Shown piece by piece: positions 44,595-49,579 of a DNA stretch of 49,579 nt. Numbering within the stretch: the first letter of the stretch is position 1; every line of letters starts with the position of its first letter. A model generated the notes under the pieces. That model was not told the DNA's origin. It ran no database searches and saw only the letters and a program-made list of their open reading frames with translations. Both the position numbers and the translations under genes were made by a program. Origin of the DNA: an uncultured Bacteroidales bacterium (GTDB lineage Bacteria; Bacteroidota; Bacteroidia; Bacteroidales; UBA932); the NCBI GenBank assembly GCA_900316675.1, contig ONDR01000022.1, forward strand, positions 1 through 49,579. Reading direction: 5' to 3'.

Positions 44595-46109
44595 CTATTC
44601 TGAAATTTCCTCCGCTGCACTTTCCTCTGCAGGAGCAGCGCCCTCTGCGCCCTCCGTTGCGCCTTCGGCACCCTCGGTACCGGGGACAGGCTGCTGGAAT
44701 CCCTTTCTGGTCATGTTACCCCAAACCATCTGGGCTCCGATAAGGTGTTTTACATATCCTCTCAAAGAGAAGAACACGTTTAGCGGGTGGTACATTATAG
44801 GCTCCAACAGTGAGGCAAGCATGAACCATCGGTAACTGCTTCGCTTCTTGAAGGAGTTGTCACTGTAAATATCGAAGGAAATAATGATCATGGTAAGCAT
44901 CTGGGCAAAGCTGTACAAGGCCAGGAACACCAGCCATACGGTGTGGTAGTTGATACCTCCGGACAGGAAGAGCCAGATAATTGATATGTAGCCCAGGAAC
45001 TCGATAACCGGGGCCAGCATCTCAAAGATAAGGATGTAAGGCAGGGTTACCATACCGTACTGACGATAGGTCCTGTTGAACACCATATCCCTGTGCACAA
45101 TGAAGAACTGCAGCAGACCACGTCCCCAGCGGGTTCTCTGACGGGAAAGCACCTTTACGTTACCAGGGCCCTCGGTCCAGCAGCAGATTTCCGGAATCTG
45201 GACTACACGGTAATCCTCACCAGAGTCGCACATATAACGGATCATACGGGCAAGCATATCCATATCCTCTGCAAAGGAGTCACCGTCATATCCACCGGCC
45301 TTGATGACAATCTCAGTATCAAAGAATCCGAAACCACCGGATACGTTCTGCATGGCGTTGATGGCAGAGAGGGCCTGCTTACCTACAAGGTAGGAACGGG
45401 CATACTCAAGGTCCTGGAACAGAGGGATAGGAGTGTGCGGCGGTTTAGGCTCTATCATCTGACCGTTACGCACGTCGCAACCGTTTGACATACGCATTGA
45501 TGCACTCACGGCGATAACCTTACGGGTAGAGGTCATGGTAGGCCAGGCCACCCTGTAAAGTGCGTACTTGTCGATGATACAGTCCACATCGGTACATACG
45601 AAGTATTTGTTGGACACGATGTTCACACCTGCGTTGGAGGCGTCCGCCTTGGTACCACCGTTCTCTTTGTCCACAACGGTAAGTCTCTTGAACACGGGGT
45701 TGTCGGACGTTGTCATGTACACACCCTTTACCGGTTTGGTCTTGATTTTTTCTACGTAAGCGTAGGGAACCTTTACCAGCTGGAAGTTGTCGATAAGCAG
45801 CTTCAGGGTGTCGTCCTTGGAACCATCGTTCACGATAACCACCTCATAATCAGGATAGTCCAGTGACAGAAGCGAGTTAACGTTGTTAATGATGGTCTTT
45901 TCCTCGTTGTAAGCAGGAGCCACGATCGATACGCCCGGGGTGTAAGGGGAAGTACGCATCTGGTCGATAACGTGCTTCTCATAATGGTAGGTACGATGCT
46001 TCTTATGCTCTTTGTACGCAAGGAGCACCATCGCAATGTAACTGGCGATTAGGAACGCCGAATAAAAGATAACGGCGTAATTGAAGAATGTTTGAAACCA
46101 CTCAGGCAT
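44595..46109 (-). CDS. Processive family 2 glycosyltransferase (PgaC/IcaA-like)
   Basis: Inner-membrane polysaccharide synthase, 504 residues. N-terminal membrane segment (about 10-33), then the GT2 domain with VVIVNDGSKDDT, the DxD-type TDVDCIID, the acid-base region FAEDMDMLARM and QRTRWGRGLLQF (Q-x-x-R-W of processive synthases). Three or more membrane segments follow (for example ILIFEMLAPVIEFLGYISII). The C-terminus is an Ala/Glu/Gly repeat tail (GAEGATEGAEGAAPAEE) of unknown use. The start overlaps the HEAT-like gene by 8 bases. The sugar polymerised cannot be told; Pga and Ica homologues use UDP-GlcNAc. Confidence 0.88.
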   Translation of the reverse strand: MPEWFQTFFNYAVIFYSAFLIASYIAMVLLAYKEHKKHRTYHYEKHVIDQMRTSPYTPGVSIVAPAYNEEKTIINNVNSLLSLDYPDYEVVIVNDGSKDDTLKLLIDNFQLVKVPYAYVEKIKTKPVKGVYMTTSDNPVFKRLTVVDKENGGTKADASNAGVNIVSNKYFVCTDVDCIIDKYALYRVAWPTMTSTRKVIAVSASMRMSNGCDVRNGQMIEPKPPHTPIPLFQDLEYARSYLVGKQALSAINAMQNVSGGFGFFDTEIVIKAGGYDGDSFAEDMDMLARMIRYMCDSGEDYRVVQIPEICCWTEGPGNVKVLSRQRTRWGRGLLQFFIVHRDMVFNRTYRQYGMVTLPYILIFEMLAPVIEFLGYISIIWLFLSGGINYHTVWLVFLALYSFAQMLTMIIISFDIYSDNSFKKRSSYRWFMLASLLEPIMYHPLNVFFSLRGYVKHLIGAQMVWGNMTRKGFQQPVPGTEGAEGATEGAEGAAPAEESAAEEISE

Positions 46110-47295
46110 ATTTACGTGAATCCAGCAGTTTATTTTCTATATGGGTAAACAGGGGCTTTTCTTCATCGCCGGCCTCGGCCTTAAGCATGTTGAAGGCGTC
46201 TTTGCCCCTTCGGCCGTAGTTGTAAAGCACCTTGAGTGCCTTCATCTTTGAAATGTAATCCGTTGACTCGCGGTAGTCGTAAACAAGGTAGTTCACTACC
46301 TCAGGGTTACCGGAGTTGATGGCGCCAAGGGCATCGGCCAGTGCCTGGCGCTCTGCGAAGGATGCGTTTGCGTAACGGTGACGGAACTCGCCCTCTGCAG
46401 GGATGTATTCAAGCTCTCCAAGCGCCTTGATAAGTGCGCAGGCAAAACCCTCGTCACGGCAGTTGCGAAGCATTTCCAAGAGCTCGGGGCAGTCGTCGTA
46501 ACGCTTGAACAGACGAATCTCGTTCACCGCGAAGATACGCAACTCCTCGTTCACCGGGGTACGGTTGCACCAACGGATAAGGTTGGGCATGGACAGGTTG
46601 TTCGCATTGCGGTAAACAAGAATGTTGTGGTACTTAACCATCATCTCTTCTGTAAACTCAAGGTTAGCATCCTCTTCCAAAGCCTTGAAAGGGTAAGAGG
46701 TACCGAACCTGGCCACATGAAGACGGGCGTTCATACGCATCTTCTTGTCCTTTGCAAAAAGATAACGGGACGCAACGGCCTCCTTAAGGTCTGCGTCCAT
46801 ATCCGCAATCTGCATAAGGGCCTTGATACGCTTACCCATGTTACGGGAGCGCATCAGCATCTCGAAGTATGGAGGAATTTTGAATGCTTGCAGGATTCTT
46901 TCCCAATTGGGACGGAAAATCTTGTCCTTGTACGTTCTGTGAACGGTGATAAGGATAGGGATGATTCGGCTGGTGGTCTTTTCCTTCATCCTGTAGTTCT
47001 TGGGGATATCAAGTTCTTCAGTGATGTCGTTAAGATCCATGAGGTCCGTCCTCTGGGCGATCTCTATTATCTTTGCTTTGTACTTTTCGTCGAGCCTTTG
47101 AATACCGCGGTTTCTGCGGACTTTCTTGTTATTATGGTGTATGTTACCGATAACAAGGAAAATGAAGGTGATAACGCAAATTGTAGTGAATATTGATACT
47201 ACTTGTATTTCCGGCGATAGTTCTATGAACCGGTAGTACAGGAGCATTATGTAATACTTCCAATATTCAATGCCTTCGAGGAAATAGTACTCCAT
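46102..47295 (-). CDS. Membrane-anchored HEAT-repeat-like protein
   Basis: 397 residues, family not recognised by name. One membrane segment at about residues 33-54 (VSIFTTICVITFIFLVIG) is followed by a basic stretch (KKVRRNRG), so the rest is probably cytoplasmic. Residues ~120-380 are paired helices of HEAT type, such as RIKALMQIADMDADLKEAV, ELLEMLRNCRDEGFACALIK and YISKMKALKVLYNYGRRG. Placed directly before and overlapping the synthase gene, it may be a scaffold or regulatory partner of the synthase. Confidence 0.7.
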   Translation of the reverse strand: MEYYFLEGIEYWKYYIMLLYYRFIELSPEIQVVSIFTTICVITFIFLVIGNIHHNNKKVRRNRGIQRLDEKYKAKIIEIAQRTDLMDLNDITEELDIPKNYRMKEKTTSRIIPILITVHRTYKDKIFRPNWERILQAFKIPPYFEMLMRSRNMGKRIKALMQIADMDADLKEAVASRYLFAKDKKMRMNARLHVARFGTSYPFKALEEDANLEFTEEMMVKYHNILVYRNANNLSMPNLIRWCNRTPVNEELRIFAVNEIRLFKRYDDCPELLEMLRNCRDEGFACALIKALGELEYIPAEGEFRHRYANASFAERQALADALGAINSGNPEVVNYLVYDYRESTDYISKMKALKVLYNYGRRGKDAFNMLKAEAGDEEKPLFTHIENKLLDSRKYA

Positions 47296-47314
47296 TGTTT
47301 AGGTTAATCCTGTT

Positions 47315-49195
47315 TTACCACCAACAGGTCAGATAGTGCTGGTCCGGATACAGGTACCAGTCCCTGTCTTCCTGCCCCCGGGTGGCAATAAAATTCGTAT
47401 ACTTGGGGTAGGCCAGGCCAAAGCTGTACTTCTCCCAGGCATGCCTGGTCAGTACGGGCAGCTTAAAGGCCCAGAAACTACCGTCTTTTCCATAGTAAGG
47501 GATTTCGTCATCAAGATGATCTGCATTGGCAGCATATACGGTGTCGTACTTGCTCTGGTCGCGGTCGGTGGGGCGATAGCCCTTAAGGCCGACAGGCCTC
47601 CAGTCGGTCAGGATGATGTAGAAATTCTGATTAGTCGTATTCATTACCGCGTCTATCATGTTCTGCTTTGACAGCTGGCTTTCTTCTGCGCTCATTTCTG
47701 CGCGAGGTTTCATGTGATAGATGACGGTATACGTGATGAGTCCGCCGGCTACGTTAACGTATCCGGGTGTCGTATTGTAGTAATATTTGTTTGCGAGTTT
47801 CTGGATGCCGTCTTCGTACTGAGTGGCGTCGGGCTGAGCCCAATAGTGATCCACTCCGGGATTGAAGACGGTCTTGTGCGATACTCCGCCGTTGGTGTAG
47901 GTGTACTCCCCTGCTGCTTCGCCGGCCACTTTCTCTTTCATTCTGAAGATGCCGGCCATTTCTACGTAAGGACGGGTGCTGTTACCCTCGTTGTGGGTAC
48001 AGTTCTGGCCGATCTTGGTCCAAACCCATGAGGGCAGGGTGCCGTGCTCGTTCTGATAGCTGTCCAGGGTAACGAAGTGCTCTGTGTAATCTACGAACCT
48101 TTGGTCGAAGCCTTCAAGTACGAGGCCTACGCGTGCGGGATTGTCGCCGCCCACAGCCCTAAGATGAAGGACTACCTTTACCTGCTCTCTCCAGCCCTGG
48201 CTTTCAAGCTGGGCGTCTGCAACGGTCTTTGCCTCGATATCATAATCCACAACGACGTCATTGTAGTCAGAGTCTATTGATCCGCCGGCAGAAGGATAGC
48301 TGGGCCAGCTGTCGTCAAACATTACCACTCCGCTTGAGTGGTAGAAGGTCTGATCCTGGTCCGTGGTTATGTATGATGCAGGTTCTTCAAGTTCAATGGT
48401 GGTAACGGTGCCGGGCACGGTAGGAACAACATTGCCGCCGGCGTTACCGCCTACGGTGTTGCCGCTGGCTTTGAATGCAGTGTTGGTTTTGCCGCAACCG
48501 CAGCTGCAGCCCCATGGCATGCATTTAGGGCAGTTGCCGCAGCCGCCGCAGTAGTTGTAAGCCTCCCCTGTTACCTTGCGGTCAGAGATAATGTAAGCAT
48601 CTTCAAGATAGTATGCGGCGCTTACAGGGCCTTCATAGCAGAAGATGTACCTGAGCGTATGATCGTGAGCTGAGTCGTAGAAGAGGATGTCGTCCGGATT
48701 GGTGTGCACCTGGGTGCTGCCTTCCATCTTGAAGGCGAACTGCCAGGGCATCTGGACATAGCGGGTCTGGCCAAGTTCACCGCTGGTTACCTGATCTACG
48801 GGGAAGTCAGTAAGGGAGTAAACTTTGTCCCCTGCCTGATTCTCCGATGCATAAACTGTAACGCGTGTTGGAACGGAAGATTTGAACAGTAGCTGAACAG
48901 TGCCAAAGGGCTCTGCGTCCTTACCGTCCGTAAGCTCTGCCGGAATGGGCGTAACGCTTACTTCCTGTACCTTTGCATCGGCCTTGGTGCCGGATGACCG
49001 AAGGTATTCTACATAGAGTTTTGTTGTTGCCAGAGGGACAGACACTTCTGCATAGCTGTAGTAGCCGGTAACTTCTGCCGACTTCTCTTCCATGGCAGCT
49101 TTCTTTTTGCCGCCACGGAGATCATCTTTACTACAGCCTGCGAATGTCAATGCACCCATAATGCAACAAGTAATGAAAATCCAATACGGTTTCAT
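47315..49195 (-). CDS. LruC-domain (DUF4842) surface lipoprotein with a Cys-rich insert
   Basis: 626 residues, lipobox TFAGCSKDD (Cys20). A beta-rich N-terminal domain (about 40-210) is followed by a striking segment with seven cysteines in 19 residues (CGGCGNCPKC and GCSCGCG parts, near residues 215-240). A Gly/Val/Thr-rich linker comes next, then the LruC-type region: VVMFDDSWPSYPSAGG and SDYNDVVVDYDIE, the D-x-D-Y-N-D signature that looks calcium-binding, and a long C-terminal beta domain with ILTDWRPVGLKGYRP. First gene of the operon, probably the cell-surface component. The function of LruC domains is not established. Confidence 0.8.
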   Translation of the reverse strand: MKPYWIFITCCIMGALTFAGCSKDDLRGGKKKAAMEEKSAEVTGYYSYAEVSVPLATTKLYVEYLRSSGTKADAKVQEVSVTPIPAELTDGKDAEPFGTVQLLFKSSVPTRVTVYASENQAGDKVYSLTDFPVDQVTSGELGQTRYVQMPWQFAFKMEGSTQVHTNPDDILFYDSAHDHTLRYIFCYEGPVSAAYYLEDAYIISDRKVTGEAYNYCGGCGNCPKCMPWGCSCGCGKTNTAFKASGNTVGGNAGGNVVPTVPGTVTTIELEEPASYITTDQDQTFYHSSGVVMFDDSWPSYPSAGGSIDSDYNDVVVDYDIEAKTVADAQLESQGWREQVKVVLHLRAVGGDNPARVGLVLEGFDQRFVDYTEHFVTLDSYQNEHGTLPSWVWTKIGQNCTHNEGNSTRPYVEMAGIFRMKEKVAGEAAGEYTYTNGGVSHKTVFNPGVDHYWAQPDATQYEDGIQKLANKYYYNTTPGYVNVAGGLITYTVIYHMKPRAEMSAEESQLSKQNMIDAVMNTTNQNFYIILTDWRPVGLKGYRPTDRDQSKYDTVYAANADHLDDEIPYYGKDGSFWAFKLPVLTRHAWEKYSFGLAYPKYTNFIATRGQEDRDWYLYPDQHYLTCWW

Positions 49196-49242
49196 AATTA
49201 TTCAGTTTTAGTGTTTGGTTTCGGTTAATTATCATGGTTCTG

Positions 49243-49273
49243 CAAAAATACAGCTTTATTACATAAAATCCAA
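49243..49273 (-). promoter_or_regulatory. Promoter of the exopolysaccharide operon
   Basis: Minus-strand TTG (49271-49273), 20 bp, TATTTTTG (49243-49250), 47 bases before the LruC gene start. It is the only good promoter I see for the whole 49.2-37.7 kb gene chain. Confidence 0.65.
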
Positions 49274-49440
49274 ATAAAATCACTAAAAATCAGCATTTTA
49301 GGCGCGCCGGAGGCATCGTATAATTATTCATGAGATTCTGAATTTATATACAATTCTGGTCAAATATTCAAGAAAATATATATATGAAAATCGTTTTTAA
49401 TTACAATAATTCCGATTTTCCGTACCCCTCCCGTGCTCCT
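49274..49440. other. AT-rich noncoding stretch
   Basis: No gene is visible. It contains AT tracts and a short GC island around 49301-49318 (AGGCGCGCCGGAGG). Probably upstream noncoding sequence of the exopolysaccharide operon. Confidence 0.4.
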
Positions 49441-49579
49441 CTTTTTCAGCCCGGTTTGTCCAATTCTAAAGGACACCTACCGCAGTGCCGGGGTGACGGC
49501 CGCCGCGAGTGGGGCCCTTTCCCGGAGCCCAGGCGAGCGGCGAGCCGTAGCCGCCGAGCCTGCTTGTTGCGAGGCGGCG
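49441..49579. other. GC-rich right edge of different composition
   Basis: From about 49480 to the end the sequence is roughly 75% G+C by eye, with repeated CGGCGAGCC/GCCGCCGAGCC-like words. This contrasts with the AT-rich DNA just before it. No gene is recognised. Together with the GC-rich IS110 piece at the other edge, it suggests that the ends come from another replicon or from misassembly. Confidence 0.45.

Noticed and set aside
44600..44700. Repeats in the GT2 3' end as tandem DNA repeats or CRISPR
   Set aside because: They encode an Ala/Glu/Gly-rich tail; units are short and irregular. No CRISPR array was seen anywhere in the window.

Overview
The window is one stretch of a Bacteroidota (Bacteroidales-like) chromosome, probably from an uncultured gut or rumen species. 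The evidence is the TTG-N19-20-TAnnTTTG promoters in front of nearly every transcription unit, the many lipoproteins, DUF1573 and LruC-type surface proteins, the SLBB/Wzz export pair, and the pectin-degrading genes. Both edges are foreign-looking and GC-rich: the left ~0.7 kb holds the left end of an IS110-type element, and the last ~0.14 kb is an unrelated GC-rich tail. Either these are contig-end chimeras or the edges are real mobile DNA.

Layout. (1) 1-0.7 kb: IS110 left end with a two-hairpin RNA that fits a bridge RNA, and the first ~80 codons of the transposase, running into the end of a pectin esterase gene. (2) 0.7-6.8 kb: a small pectin locus. GH28 polygalacturonase and an SGNH rhamnogalacturonan-acetylesterase-like gene are on the minus strand; a LacI regulator and a GH43+esterase fusion are on the plus strand. 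Two matching palindromic operators lie between the divergent promoters. (3) 6.8-18.4 kb: a minus-strand purine operon purE-purL-purC-purF-purM-purN-purH-purD-folD. (4) 18.6-28.4 kb: a divergent plus-strand operon pyrC-carA-carB-pyrK-pyrD-pyrF-pyrE-pyrB with every step to UMP. Two 125-nt structured repeats sit around pyrF. (5) 28.4-32.5 kb: a frameshifted AlkZ-related gene, a TlpA-like lipoprotein, tRNA-Ala(GGC) and an M13 peptidase. (6) 32.6-36.4 kb: an SLBB export protein and a Wzz-like protein. (7) 36.4-49.2 kb: a CoA-transferase, an aminotransferase and a tightly packed minus-strand operon that looks like a synthase-dependent exopolysaccharide machine: LruC-domain lipoprotein, HEAT-like membrane protein, processive GT2, TPR + outer-membrane barrel, DUF4838 lipoprotein, DUF1573 lipoprotein.

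Most notable: the CarA and PurF encoded here have both lost the glutaminase nucleophile cysteine and neighbouring pocket residues, while PurL in the same cluster keeps its own. This suggests that carbamoyl phosphate and phosphoribosylamine may be made from free ammonia. The two 125-nt elements have a 94% identical core but different outer arms, and each pair of arms is fully self-complementary, which is a strong sign of RNA structure or of an unusual insertion process. The exopolysaccharide operon combines Pga-like parts with families of unknown function and may be an undescribed secretion system.
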